The notes below the pieces were generated by a model, which saw nothing but the letters and a program-made list of their open reading frames with translations, did no database searches and had not been told where the DNA came from. From CAYNJG01 sp965216885 (GTDB lineage Bacteria > Planctomycetota > Planctomycetia > Pirellulales > Pirellulaceae), in assembly GCA_965216885.1 (NCBI GenBank), contig OZ244208.1, forward strand, positions 434,001 through 498,000: a stretch of DNA of 64,000 bases. The letters are read 5' to 3'. The position numbers and the translations under genes were made by a program. This document shows, piece by piece, positions 41,387-51,102 of the stretch (positions are counted from its first letter, which is position 1; the number at the start of each line of letters is the position of its first letter).

Positions 41387-42517
41387 ATGACTCGAATTGA
41401 CCGCTACATCATGTTCGAATTCGTTCGAGTGTTCCTGATTTGTTTCATCACGTTTCTGGGGCTCTTTGTCGTTGCGGACTTCGTGAACAACATTGACGAG
41501 CTGACGAAGTACGGTCAAACGCACGGCGGGCTGCCTCGTGTTTTGATGACGCACTACGGTCCCAAAGTGCCGTGGTTCTTTGATCTGATTGGCCGCATCG
41601 TCGCGTTGGTGGCGGCGGTGTTTTCGATTACCTCCTTGCAGCGGAACAATGAAATGGCTGCCATGATGGCGGCCGGAATATCGCGTTGGCGAATTGCCAA
41701 GCCGCTTGTTTTTTGCGTGGCGTTGATTGCCATTTTGGGCATGTTGAATCGCGAACTGGTGATTCCCCGCTTGGGGTCGTCGATCATGCGAGCGGCGAAG
41801 AATTATGCCGGTGACCAGTCGGAAGAAGTTCGCTCGCAATACGATCATGCAACGGAGATTTTCGTAGATGGAAAAGGCGTGATTCCTGCCGAGCGTGCAA
41901 TTGAAAGTCCACACTTTGGACTGCCAGACGATCTGGCTCCTCGCGGTACGCGCATCGTCGCCGAGCGTGCCATCCACAAGGATGCGACTGCCGAACGGCC
42001 TCGCGGATTTCTTGTGACGGGTGTCGAGTCGGGCGAGCTGAGTGTCAGGACTTCGCTGGTGAAAGACGGTTCGCCGGTCGTGATTCACCCTCACGATGCA
42101 GCGTGGCTGGAACCAGATCAGTTATACGTGGCGACCGAGCTGCCGTTCGAACAGCTACGCGCGTCGGCGAACTGGCGGCAGTACGCTTCGACCTTGAATC
42201 TGATTTCTGGCGCCCGAAACAAGAGCCTCGATTCGGGCGCTGATGTCAGCGTCCGCATTCATGCCCGTATTCTGCAGCCGGTCATGGACATGATCGTGCT
42301 GTTTCTGGGCTTGCCGATCGTTCTGTCACGAGAGTCTCGCAATGCCTTCATTGCGGTCGGCTCATGCATGTCGGTGGTCGCTGTGTTTGTTGTGGCAACG
42401 CTGGGTTTCCACAGTATGGGCAACAACTACATGATCGGGCCCACACTGGCCGTTTGGCTACCGATGATGATCTTCGTGCCCGTGGCGACGTTGATCAGCG
42501 AGCCACTTCGACGCTGA
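41387..42517 (+). CDS. LptF/LptG family permease
   Basis: 376 residues with six transmembrane segments in the LptF/G layout: three before a periplasmic beta-jellyroll (about 130-260) and three after it. Opening MTRIDRYIMFEFVRVFLICF and the coupling-helix segment NNEMAAMMAAGISRWRIAKP are characteristic. LptF and LptG form the membrane part of the ABC exporter that pulls LPS from the inner membrane. Only one copy is here; LptB, the second permease and LptC are absent. Its stop overlaps the 3' end of the convergent lipoprotein gene by 23 bases (42495-42517). Confidence 0.88.
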   Translation: MTRIDRYIMFEFVRVFLICFITFLGLFVVADFVNNIDELTKYGQTHGGLPRVLMTHYGPKVPWFFDLIGRIVALVAAVFSITSLQRNNEMAAMMAAGISRWRIAKPLVFCVALIAILGMLNRELVIPRLGSSIMRAAKNYAGDQSEEVRSQYDHATEIFVDGKGVIPAERAIESPHFGLPDDLAPRGTRIVAERAIHKDATAERPRGFLVTGVESGELSVRTSLVKDGSPVVIHPHDAAWLEPDQLYVATELPFEQLRASANWRQYASTLNLISGARNKSLDSGADVSVRIHARILQPVMDMIVLFLGLPIVLSRESRNAFIAVGSCMSVVAVFVVATLGFHSMGNNYMIGPTLAVWLPMMIFVPVATLISEPLRR

Positions 42518-45074
42518 AAGCCTCGACTTTGCCGTCGCTGGCAATCAACAGCAGCGTCTTGCCATTGGTGGCCACGCCGGCGATACCACGAATATGCTGG
42601 CCGGTGTAAAAGGAATCGCGAAACTTGCCGTCGGCGCTGACAAGGTGCACGGACCCGTCAGCACCCGCCATGAGCCAGGTTGCGCCAACGCCCTCGATCT
42701 GTGTCGACTGTATGGCGTCAATTTGGTTGCGATAGACTCCACCGGGTAGCGCGTATCGCCAGATAGCTTTCCAGCGATGATTGACGCCCGTGACGCCGAC
42801 CTGTCCGTTGGGCATTAGGGCCAGACAGCAAGTGATGGACGTTTTGTCGTCGTTCGAAGGCTTGTTGTCTCGTGCAATGAGTGCCTCGAATCCCCGCGCG
42901 CTGCCGGGCCACGTAATCGCCTGGTGGACGCTGTTGCTATCGGCGAAGATTTCTCGCAGCGTTCTCCCACTGTCATCCACGAGGAATACGGAACCTGTTT
43001 CTCCGGAAAGGACAGCCGAGTGACGCTTTGACTGGCCTTCAATATCGGCAACTCCCAGCGACACGACCCCGGGCATCGCGCGATTTGTCCAAAGTTGCGA
43101 GCCATCCAGGGCCACTGCGTGGACGCCGTGATTGCCGCGCCAGCCGATCAGGAGTTCTGTCTCGCGATTGCCGTCGAGATCGGCCGCGATGAGGTCACTC
43201 ACGGCAACTCCGTCCTGGGGAATTCGCGGATACTGCATCAGCAGCTTGCCTGCGAAATCAAACAGGAATGCACCTCGACCTCCCCGTGTTGCCGCTGCAA
43301 TCAGTGCGCGGTCGCCTCTGTCCTTGCACGCTCGCAGGATGGAAATGCCTTCTTCCGGGGGCAACGCTAGTTTGATTGTATGGTTCTGTTTTCCAAGCGA
43401 GTCGACGATGGCAATCTGGTTCCAGCCTTGCGTCACCAGAATCTGCTTCTTTTTGCCGGGCACGATTAACATGTTGCCCGGATCGGTCAGCTCCTCCAGT
43501 TGCCATTCGGGCTTCAACGACAATCGTTTGGGTTTCGATGCTGCTGGTAGCTGCGTATCGAGTTGCTCGACCCAACCGTCGCCGGATTTTGCCAATGCCA
43601 ATTGCTGCTGGAAGGCCGCCTGCGCCCGTTGCATGATCACCAGCGTGTCGGCCGCAACGTCCTGTCCACCGCGCAATCGTTCGAGGACTACCGCGACGTC
43701 ATTTCCGATGTTTGGATTCGCGCCCACTTCGAAGTAGTGCAGCACGTTGCCAGGACCGAGTATGACGGTCGTTGGTGCCTGCTGGACCTTTAATACGTCT
43801 CGCCCCAGTTTGTTCGGGTCGGTGACCGAATTCATTTTGACATTCCAGCGCGACAGAACGCCCGTAGAGCTGTCGACCTGCACTGGGACGAATTTGACCG
43901 AAGAGCCGGACACACGGTTGCGAACCAGTTCCAGTTGTTCAAGGACGAGGCGGCTTGCGGGATGATCGTGAAACCATGTTACGACCGCGATTTCGCCTGC
44001 TCGGTTGGCAACGGAAACTCTTCCCTTGTTTTCGCCAGCGAATTCCAGACGCTGGATTTGTTTGCCCAACAGATCGCTGGTTGGCGGCAGCGGTGGCATG
44101 ACGAAGTGACTGACCTGTACACCCTCCTCACTGACGGAGAAGTTGTCTTGCACGGATTCGCGCAAAATGTTCTGCGACTCCGCGACCAGTTCCACCCTGG
44201 AGAGACCCGCTGGCAAATCGCGAGTCGTCGGCGGAAAAACGATCCGCCGCAACAAGCCGGACGAGGGGCTGATCCACAGCTCGTACTTCTCGCCCTGAAT
44301 GGACGCTTCCAGAATCTGATGACCGTCCTTTTCGCCGGCCCGTTTCGCGGAGCTGGCCAGTTCGACGAGGCCGCCTTCACCCAACAAGAGTCCAATCGGT
44401 GTCATGTCCAGCCCGGCAGGTGCTCCGACCAACGCGCTGATCATTTCATTTGGAGTCAACGGGTCGACGAGCTCGGTCAACTTGTAGAGGTCGGCAATGC
44501 CTGGTTTGTCGGGAACATCCTGGAGGACAACCTGCCCGCCAAAGTTCTTGGTGACCGGGTCGATGATTCTTGCCGTGATGCGATCTCCATCGCTTTCGAT
44601 TTCGACTTGATTGTCGTCACTGGCAATCCGCAATCGAAGTTTGTTGGGCCGAACAAACTGAAGGTCATACGCTGTTTTCGTGACTTCGGTACGACCGTCT
44701 TCGAAGTAATAGGTGAGCCGCAGTTCGGTGGTGTCGCTGTAACGCTGCAAATCGGCGTAGGTAGTGGCCAGCGCCGAATCAGGGCTGCGTCTGGATGGCA
44801 CGTCGATGACTTCGGCGTTGGTTGTCGTTGCAGAGCCGGCTGCCGAATTGTCCGCGGACCCGTTCACGCTGGTGTCCTTGCCCGTCGCGGCCTGACCGCC
44901 GGTAACCTCCACCGCGGGCGGCTGGGGTGGTTTCGCGCAACCGCAAAGCACGAGCAGTGCGATGCCTGCAAAAACGGCGAAAACCCCCGATGAGCGTCCC
45001 ATTCGCGGCTGACGACCTGGACGTGGCACCGCGTGGGAATCACGCATCAATTGGTTTGTATGTCGATCCTTCAT
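42495..45074 (-). CDS. Large lipoprotein: LolA-like, thioredoxin-like and propeller domains
   Basis: 859 residues from ATG 45074 (CAGGG just upstream; the frame is open to 45137). The lipobox LCGC46 after a hydrophobic stretch (VFAVFAGIALLVLCGC) marks it as a lipoprotein. Residues about 100-340 resemble a LolA/LolB-like beta fold (TYYFEDGRTEV, KLRLRIASDDNQVEI). Residues about 360-480 have a thioredoxin-like look (VVTWFHDHPASRLVLEQLELVR, APTTVILGPG) but no CxxC. The C-terminal half is a seven-bladed-type propeller with FG-GAP-like blades (VSDLIAADLDGNRETELLIGW). It would be anchored in a membrane, facing the periplasm. The combination is unusual and its role unknown. Confidence 0.65.
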   Translation of the reverse strand: MKDRHTNQLMRDSHAVPRPGRQPRMGRSSGVFAVFAGIALLVLCGCAKPPQPPAVEVTGGQAATGKDTSVNGSADNSAAGSATTTNAEVIDVPSRRSPDSALATTYADLQRYSDTTELRLTYYFEDGRTEVTKTAYDLQFVRPNKLRLRIASDDNQVEIESDGDRITARIIDPVTKNFGGQVVLQDVPDKPGIADLYKLTELVDPLTPNEMISALVGAPAGLDMTPIGLLLGEGGLVELASSAKRAGEKDGHQILEASIQGEKYELWISPSSGLLRRIVFPPTTRDLPAGLSRVELVAESQNILRESVQDNFSVSEEGVQVSHFVMPPLPPTSDLLGKQIQRLEFAGENKGRVSVANRAGEIAVVTWFHDHPASRLVLEQLELVRNRVSGSSVKFVPVQVDSSTGVLSRWNVKMNSVTDPNKLGRDVLKVQQAPTTVILGPGNVLHYFEVGANPNIGNDVAVVLERLRGGQDVAADTLVIMQRAQAAFQQQLALAKSGDGWVEQLDTQLPAASKPKRLSLKPEWQLEELTDPGNMLIVPGKKKQILVTQGWNQIAIVDSLGKQNHTIKLALPPEEGISILRACKDRGDRALIAAATRGGRGAFLFDFAGKLLMQYPRIPQDGVAVSDLIAADLDGNRETELLIGWRGNHGVHAVALDGSQLWTNRAMPGVVSLGVADIEGQSKRHSAVLSGETGSVFLVDDSGRTLREIFADSNSVHQAITWPGSARGFEALIARDNKPSNDDKTSITCCLALMPNGQVGVTGVNHRWKAIWRYALPGGVYRNQIDAIQSTQIEGVGATWLMAGADGSVHLVSADGKFRDSFYTGQHIRGIAGVATNGKTLLLIASDGKVEAFSVEVAR

Positions 45075-45276
45075 GCCCTGATTGTCGTCGAACGCACAAA
45101 AACCGGCAACGTGAGCCTGGGCAGGCCGGGACGGCACATTGACCGTATTGGAAGGATGGCGAAGAATGTGCTCCGGGAATCCGACGCTCGGCTGACCACA
45201 TCGCGAACCGCGGTGATTGGGGACTTAGCATTCGTTGAGCGGCGGATTTTGAACGGTAAGCAGTGGGGGTTGGGCG

Positions 45277-46509
45277 ATGGTGACATCCTTGAAATATGGC
45301 AGAGACGGTTCCATTCCGTTGGAGCTGGCGAATGAGGCGCTGGTGGCGGACAACACGCAAGCTCGGCAAGCTATCTCCGATATCGGTGAATCCGTCCAGC
45401 AGGCACTCCGGGAGCCGCTCGATTTTCCCGCATTGGCAGAAATGGTGCTTCCGGATGATACCGTTGCCATCGCGCTCGAGCCCGGACTGCCATGTGCGGC
45501 CGAAATGGTCGCCGGAACCGTCAGCGCGATCATGGCGGCGGGCGTACCGCCAGAGTTAATCCAGGTCGTGCGAGCTCCGAATGACAAAGGCGTCACAGAC
45601 AAGCGACTGATGTCCAAAGTCGATGCGTCCATCGCCAGTCGCATTGTGGTGTCAAGGCATGATCCGTCCGACCGCGAACGGCTCAGTTTTCTGGGTGCAT
45701 CACGCGATGAAAATGCTTGCTACATCAATCGAACACTGTGTGACGCCGAAGTCGTCATCCCCATTGTCGTGCAGCGCAACGAGCACCCGACCGACTGTCT
45801 TGGCGTCCACCATAGCTGGTTCCCCATTTTTTCGGACGTGGAAACCCAGGAGCGATACGCGAAAGCCCTGGCCTCGCCGTCGGAAAAGAAAGTCGAAAAG
45901 CGCAGGGGTGAGTGCGAAGAAGCCGCGTGGATGTTGGGCGTTCAGTTAGTCTTGCAGGTCGTTCCTGCGGGGCACGATCGCGCACTGCATGTGCTGGCGG
46001 GGTCTCCCAAGGCCGTTTGGCAAAGAGCCAGCCAGTTGGCGGATGAAGCCTGGCGCGTTGACGTCGACCGCCGAGCAAGCCTGGTCGTGGCGGCGATTGG
46101 CGGCGGGCCCGAACAGCAGACCTGGGACAATGTTGTCCGAACGATCGACACGGCACTGGATGCGGTGGAGGTTGATGGGACGATTGCCATCTGCAGTGAA
46201 CTCAAAACTCGTCCCGGCCCTGCTTTGCAAAAACTGGCCGGTGCGGAAGACTACGAGGCCGCGGATCGGGCGATCCGGAAGAAACCGACCGCAGATTCAC
46301 CAGCCGCCAGCCGGCTCAATCGGGCGTTGCAAAATGCACGTGTCTATCTGCTCAGCGATCTAAAGGAAAACGATGTCGAGGATCTGGGGGTTGCGTGGGT
46401 CGCGAGTGCCGATGAAATCTCCAAGCTATCGACACGTTATGATTCCTGTCTGATTCTGGAAAACGCCCAACACGTTACGATTTCACTCGTTGATGAGGAT
46501 CTGAGTTGA
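45277..46509 (+). CDS. LarA-like (DUF2088) domain protein
   Basis: 410 residues. It resembles the nickel-pincer lactate racemase superfamily: an N-terminal DUF2088-like Rossmann domain with DDTVAIALEPGLPCAAEMV, IMAAGVPPELIQVVRAPNDK and later VVIPIVVQRNEHPTDCLG. In true LarA the pincer-bearing Lys and several His are in a HTP-type N-terminal loop, which I cannot place here with confidence, so lactate racemase activity should not be assumed. Cytoplasmic, no signal peptide. The next gene (YgfZ) starts on the last bases of this one (TTGA, 46506-46509), so the two are co-translated. Confidence 0.7.
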   Translation: MVTSLKYGRDGSIPLELANEALVADNTQARQAISDIGESVQQALREPLDFPALAEMVLPDDTVAIALEPGLPCAAEMVAGTVSAIMAAGVPPELIQVVRAPNDKGVTDKRLMSKVDASIASRIVVSRHDPSDRERLSFLGASRDENACYINRTLCDAEVVIPIVVQRNEHPTDCLGVHHSWFPIFSDVETQERYAKALASPSEKKVEKRRGECEEAAWMLGVQLVLQVVPAGHDRALHVLAGSPKAVWQRASQLADEAWRVDVDRRASLVVAAIGGGPEQQTWDNVVRTIDTALDAVEVDGTIAICSELKTRPGPALQKLAGAEDYEAADRAIRKKPTADSPAASRLNRALQNARVYLLSDLKENDVEDLGVAWVASADEISKLSTRYDSCLILENAQHVTISLVDEDLS

Positions 46510-47471
46510 AGACTCCCAATGCCGAAGACTACGCGTCGCTCAAGAGTGACGCGGTGTTCGCTCCGCTGCCCAACAGAACGCTTGTCGAAATCACCGGCGA
46601 CGACCGAATTTCGTTTTTGCACAACCTGTGTACCAATGACGTTCGCCAGTTGAAGCCGGGTGAAGGGTGCGAGGCTTTCTTCACGGACGTGAAAGGCAAG
46701 ACGCTCTTGCACGGCCTGCTCTTCTGTGAGGAAGACGCAATCCTGTTGTCAGCCGAGCCCGGGTTTGCCGAATCGATTTTGCCGCAACTCGACAAGTATC
46801 TGATTCGCGAAGACGTCACGCTGACGGATCGGTCGGATGCGGTACGAGACATCTGGTTTGCCGGTGCCGAAGCCGTGGCCGACCTGAAGAAGCTTGCCAT
46901 TCACTCGCCGTCAGAAATGCTGGGTCATCAGATCGTCAATGCGCTGGGCGTCGACATCCGGATACGTCGCGTGCCCTTTGCCAGCGAGCCCTGTTTCTTG
47001 CTCCAGGTAGATGCTGCTGCAGTAGATCAGTTTCTTGGCAGCCTTGGGGTGCTTGAAATGGTTCGAGTCACCGACAGGATTGTCGAACTGGCGCGGCTTG
47101 AGGCTGGCTACCCCGCATACGGTCGCGATATCAGCGCCGAAAACCTGCCACAGGAAGTCAACCGTGACAGCCGAGCGATCAGCTTCACCAAGGGCTGCTA
47201 TCTTGGACAGGAAACGGTTGCAAGGATTGATGCGCTGGGACACGTCAACCGATATCTCGTGTCTCTGACGTTCGCGGATCCAACGGGGCTGCCCGAAGTT
47301 GGCGCGGATCTGATGGATGGTGAGAAAGTCGTAGGTAAGGTCACGTCCGCCAGTTTGCGTCCGGGTGGTGACGCCATCGCCATGGGTTACTTGCGACGTG
47401 AAAGTGTTGAATCTAACGCCGTGTTGTCCACCGGTGTTGGAGAAGCTCGAATCATTCGTGGTGACGCGTGA
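46506..47471 (+). CDS. ygfZ: Folate-binding protein YgfZ/GcvT-like
   Basis: 321 residues from a TTG that overlaps the upstream stop. It is a tetrahydrofolate-binding protein that helps maintain Fe-S enzymes, related to the glycine-cleavage T protein. The YgfZ hallmark KGCYLGQETVARIDALGH is present near residue 228-245, with FLHNLCTNDVRQL and AFFTDVKGKTL in the N-terminal part. Coupled to the LarA-like gene upstream and to a small membrane protein downstream (GTG at 47468 overlapping its stop). Confidence 0.9.
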   Translation: MKTPNAEDYASLKSDAVFAPLPNRTLVEITGDDRISFLHNLCTNDVRQLKPGEGCEAFFTDVKGKTLLHGLLFCEEDAILLSAEPGFAESILPQLDKYLIREDVTLTDRSDAVRDIWFAGAEAVADLKKLAIHSPSEMLGHQIVNALGVDIRIRRVPFASEPCFLLQVDAAAVDQFLGSLGVLEMVRVTDRIVELARLEAGYPAYGRDISAENLPQEVNRDSRAISFTKGCYLGQETVARIDALGHVNRYLVSLTFADPTGLPEVGADLMDGEKVVGKVTSASLRPGGDAIAMGYLRRESVESNAVLSTGVGEARIIRGDA

Positions 47472-47854
47472 TCCACGAATCGACGGTGCGAATGTCGGTC
47501 TGGTTAACGGTGCCGTTCAACATCGTCGGCGCCATCGCGTTTGCCTTTCCCACGAGCCTGCCGGGAAAGCTGGTGGGGCTGCCCGAGGCACCCATGATCT
47601 ACACGGTGTTCGTCGGGTTGTTGATCGCCCTTTTCGGCGCGAAGTACGCATGGATTGCGTGGCAGCCTGTCATCAATCGCCCGCTGCTTGCTTTTGGCGC
47701 CGTCGCCAAGATCGCTGTCGCCGTGGTCTCAACGTGGCTGTGGTTCAACGGCGAATGTACTTTGCCGATGTTGCTGGCAGCGAGCGGTGACCTGGCGTTC
47801 GGCGTATTCTGGTTCGCGTGGCTCCGTTCCAGCCGCCCATCGCTGGACGGGTAG
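47468..47854 (+). CDS. Small four-TM membrane protein
   Basis: 128 residues from GTG 47468, overlapping the ygfZ stop. Four hydrophobic helices are visible (about 10-30, 43-62, 72-92 and 100-120). There is no signal peptide separate from the first helix and no catalytic motif. The family is not recognised; its general layout resembles small DUF4345/DoxX-type membrane proteins, but I cannot place it. It closes the LarA-like/ygfZ operon and converges with the MBL nuclease gene. Confidence 0.6.
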   Translation: MIHESTVRMSVWLTVPFNIVGAIAFAFPTSLPGKLVGLPEAPMIYTVFVGLLIALFGAKYAWIAWQPVINRPLLAFGAVAKIAVAVVSTWLWFNGECTLPMLLAASGDLAFGVFWFAWLRSSRPSLDG

Positions 47855-47894
47855 AAGCTCTGATATTGTCCTTGAATTGGAACCGGAACCGGTC

Positions 47895-49298
47895 CTAGCC
47901 GATATCGTGGACCGATTGATAGTGCGGAATGGCGACATTCCAGTTGCGAGTTTCACGCAGGTCGGCGGCCAGTGCTTCCGCCGCATCTTCGTCACCGTGA
48001 GTGAGGAAGACCTGTTTGGGTGCTGTCTCGAAATGGCTGCTCCATTTAACGAGTCCCTTGCGATCAGCGTGCCCGGAAAAACCATGGATCTGTCTCACGC
48101 TGGCGCGGACCTTGCGTTCCTTGCCATGGATTCGCACTGTTTCCCGGCCATCGACGATCTGTCTTCCCAGCGTTCCGTTTGCCTGGTAGCCGACAAACAG
48201 GATCGTGCTCCGTTCGTCGGAGATGCATCGTTTCAGGTGGTGCTTGATGCGACCCGCGGTACACATTCCCGACGTTGACATGATGACGCAGGGTTCATCG
48301 AGCGCATTGATGCGTTTGGATTCGTCCGTCGAGCGAGACATGTGCAGGCCGGGGAACTTGAGTGGCGCGGTTCCCGAAGAGATCAGTTCCCACGTTTCTT
48401 TGTCGAGGCAATCGCGGTGGTCGCGAAAGACTTGCGTGACATCAACGGCCATCGGGCTGTCGAGATAGACGTCAATCTTCGGAATGCGATTCTGGTTGAC
48501 GAGTCGGGCGATGTGATACATGACCTCCTGAGCGCGTTCGACGGCAAACGTTGGAATGATAGTCTTGCCGCCAGCCTGTGCCGTTTCATTGATGATGTTG
48601 GCAAACTGGGTTTCAACGTCGTCATCCGAAACGGTGTGGTCGCGGTCACCATAGGTCGATTCCATCACCAACACGTCGGCGTGATTGAGAATATCGGGAT
48701 CGCGAATCAGGGGTTTGCCATCCTGACCAATATCGCCTGAAAAAATGATCGTGCGTTCGACTCCGTCTTCCTTGACGCGGATTTCAAGGATGGCGGATCC
48801 AAGGATGTGCCCGGCATCATGAAACGTGACCGACAGGTCGTCCGCAACGGCGACGGGCTCATGGTACGACGCACTCTGCAGCAGTTGCAGCGTTTCCTCG
48901 ACGTCCTCGATACCGTACAGGGGCTCGATTGGGTAGCGGCTACTCTTGCCCTGTTTCTTGTGTCGTCTGCGTTTGTATTCGGCGTCTTCCCTTTGAATTT
49001 TCGCCGCGTCTTTCAACATGATTTCAGCCAACGCGACCGTCGGCGTGCTGGCGATGATCGGAGCGTTGAAACCCTCCTTCACCATTCGAGGGACGAGTCC
49101 GGTGTGATCGATATGCGCGTGAGTGAGCAGCATCGCGTTGAGCGAGCCGGGTTCGATCGTCGAGTCATGCCAGTTGCGGGATTGATATTGCCGTTCCTGA
49201 AAGAGACCGCAGTCGATCATCATTCGCGTCGTTTTGGTTTCCAGGCAATAACGGGAGCCGGTAACTTGTCGGTTTGCGCCGAGAAAGTGGATCTTCAT
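47895..49298 (-). CDS. MBL-fold beta-CASP RNA nuclease (CPSF/YSH1 type)
   Basis: 467 residues. ATG 49298 has GGAGGAA upstream on the minus strand. The metallo-beta-lactamase motif THAHIDHTG gives His60, His62, Asp64 and His65; FHDAGHILGSA provides the next histidine and FSGDIGQ the aspartate. The beta-CASP part (PTFAVERAQEVMYHI, VYLDSPMA, IMSTSGMCTAGRI, VGYQANGTLGRQI) and a C-terminal RMMBL segment (FSGHADRKGL, FLTHGDEDA) make a complete protein of this family. It probably acts as a cytoplasmic endo- or exoribonuclease. No nearby RNA-processing partner is seen. Confidence 0.92.
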   Translation of the reverse strand: MKIHFLGANRQVTGSRYCLETKTTRMMIDCGLFQERQYQSRNWHDSTIEPGSLNAMLLTHAHIDHTGLVPRMVKEGFNAPIIASTPTVALAEIMLKDAAKIQREDAEYKRRRHKKQGKSSRYPIEPLYGIEDVEETLQLLQSASYHEPVAVADDLSVTFHDAGHILGSAILEIRVKEDGVERTIIFSGDIGQDGKPLIRDPDILNHADVLVMESTYGDRDHTVSDDDVETQFANIINETAQAGGKTIIPTFAVERAQEVMYHIARLVNQNRIPKIDVYLDSPMAVDVTQVFRDHRDCLDKETWELISSGTAPLKFPGLHMSRSTDESKRINALDEPCVIMSTSGMCTAGRIKHHLKRCISDERSTILFVGYQANGTLGRQIVDGRETVRIHGKERKVRASVRQIHGFSGHADRKGLVKWSSHFETAPKQVFLTHGDEDAAEALAADLRETRNWNVAIPHYQSVHDIG

Positions 49299-49650
49299 AA
49301 GCTTGGTTCCTCCCGGATGATCGTTTTAGAATTTCTCGAGCACCAAATGGACTAGAGCCAGTTTCCATGAACTCGACATCCTGCCCCAGCGTGTTCGCCT
49401 TGAAAGCTCGCTGGTGTTGGTGATGGTTGTTTTCAAACTGGTTATACACCCAAAAGGTTGGTTGTAATGATTATTGACGTGTGGCACTATATGCCGCCTG
49501 TTGGCCTCGGCGAAGGAATGAGCGGCAAGACCAGGTGGATTTTCTGGGTATCGTCTGTCGCAGTGAGGTCTTGGGAACGTTGTGCGTTCGCAATAGTGTT
49601 GGATTCACTAACTACCGAATGCGTCGCTAAAACTGTTTTCTGGGTTTGTC
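49299..49650. other. Divergent intergenic region
   Basis: 352 bases between the nuclease (minus) and the ELW-repeat gene (plus). It holds both start regions. I find no gene, terminator or repeat in it; a short frame at 49458-49664 overlaps the next gene and has no coding character. Confidence 0.4.
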
Positions 49651-51045
49651 ATGTCTCGTTTTAATGGGGCGTTGGTCGCGTTCGTCTCTGTGTTCGTTGC
49701 TGTTATTTTCCAGCAATCAGCTCAGGGGCAGGTGGTGCCGCTCAGCAATTTTGGCGATCACGGCCGCTCCGTTCAGCGGTCCCAAATCGCGGAGTTCGAT
49801 GGCAGCATCTATTTTGGCGTCGCGATCGACGATACGAACGATCGCGAGCTCTGGCGATACAACGGTGCCGGGACCGAGCTTGTGGAGGCGGGTTTCGTTG
49901 GTTTCACAGAACTGGCGATCGACGAATTCACCGAGTTTCAGGGGCAGCTCTATTTTTCGGCGAACCGGAATGGCAGCGGCCATGAGCTTTATCGATTTGA
50001 TGGACAGACGGTGACGCTGGCGGCGGACATTGCCACTGGCAGCGATTCTTCACACCCGGTGGGGCTTTTCGTTCACAACGACGAGCTGTTCTTTTCCGCG
50101 AAGCAGGGGTACTCGTACAACAACCTCTGGAAGTTCGATGGCACGCAGGCGACGCCGGTGGCCAGCTTCTCGGATCCTCGCGCCAGCGTCGTGACTGGCG
50201 CCAGTTTCCAGGGTGAACTCTACTTCGGGGCGGACCACGACGGCACCGGAATGGAATTGTGGAAGTACGACGGCGAAGAAGTGTCACAGGTTGCCGAGAT
50301 CAATCCCGGCCCAGCCGATAGCTACCCGAGAGACTTTACTGTTGTGGGAGACACGTTGTACTTCAAAGCCACGACCCGCGAATTGGGACAGGAGGTCTGG
50401 CGATACGATGGCGAAACCGTTCAGAATTTTCAGGATGTAAATCCCGGCTCACTGTCTTCCGACCCACGTCATTTTACCAACGTGGATGGCACGTTCATGT
50501 TCTCCGCCGTTTCGTGGGCACAGCGTTCTGTGTGGGCCTTTGATGGTTCGCAGTCGGAGCAAGTCATCAACGGCGGTGGACCCATACAGATGGGTGATGA
50601 ATTCCTGACGATTCGTGGTCGTCACGTGAACAATGTTGAGATCAATGATCTTTATTGGCTGAACGGCGATTTCTTCCGATCCACGGTGCCTTCGGCGGGC
50701 CCGTTTGAATCGATGGACGGCAATCTGTTTTTCTCGTGTTCCTGCAGCGAGAGAGAACTATTTATGGTCGCTCCGGCCGGCGATACGAACATGGACGGAG
50801 CCGTCGATTTTGATGACTTCCTGACGTTGTCGAAAAACTTTGGAAAGGACGAAGGCGGTTGGAACGCTGGAGATTTTGATCGCGATGGAATAGTGGCGTT
50901 CCCGGATTTTCTGCTCCAGAGCAACAACTTTGGTGAAAAGGCCATGGCGAACGGTTTCTCGGCTGTTCCTGAACCGGCCACACCGGTCTATCTGATCTGC
51001 ATTGCACTGGCGATTCTGGCATGGCGACGGCAGCCGACGTATTGA
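49651..51045 (+). CDS. ELW-repeat, dockerin-like, PEP-CTERM secreted protein
   Basis: 464 residues. The signal peptide at about 8-27 ends SAQGQ. The body is made of about six repeats of 45-50 residues, each with a segment of the type LYF-x-A-x-x-x-x-x-G-x-ELW-x-Y-D-G (for example ELWRYNGAGT, ELYRFDGQT, ELWKYDGEE, EVWRYDGET), the ELWxxDGT repeat that forms a propeller-like surface domain. Two Asp-rich dockerin-like loops follow (DTNMDGAVDFDDF, DFDRDGIVAFPDF). The end is VPEPATPVYLICIALAILAWRRQ, a PEP-CTERM signal. It is a surface protein; the ligand is unknown. Confidence 0.85.
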   Translation: MSRFNGALVAFVSVFVAVIFQQSAQGQVVPLSNFGDHGRSVQRSQIAEFDGSIYFGVAIDDTNDRELWRYNGAGTELVEAGFVGFTELAIDEFTEFQGQLYFSANRNGSGHELYRFDGQTVTLAADIATGSDSSHPVGLFVHNDELFFSAKQGYSYNNLWKFDGTQATPVASFSDPRASVVTGASFQGELYFGADHDGTGMELWKYDGEEVSQVAEINPGPADSYPRDFTVVGDTLYFKATTRELGQEVWRYDGETVQNFQDVNPGSLSSDPRHFTNVDGTFMFSAVSWAQRSVWAFDGSQSEQVINGGGPIQMGDEFLTIRGRHVNNVEINDLYWLNGDFFRSTVPSAGPFESMDGNLFFSCSCSERELFMVAPAGDTNMDGAVDFDDFLTLSKNFGKDEGGWNAGDFDRDGIVAFPDFLLQSNNFGEKAMANGFSAVPEPATPVYLICIALAILAWRRQPTY

Positions 51046-51102
51046 CCGCAACGCCATCCCGGTCCCGTTTCGTTCTGCGGCGTTCGTCTATACGATGTCG
51101 TT

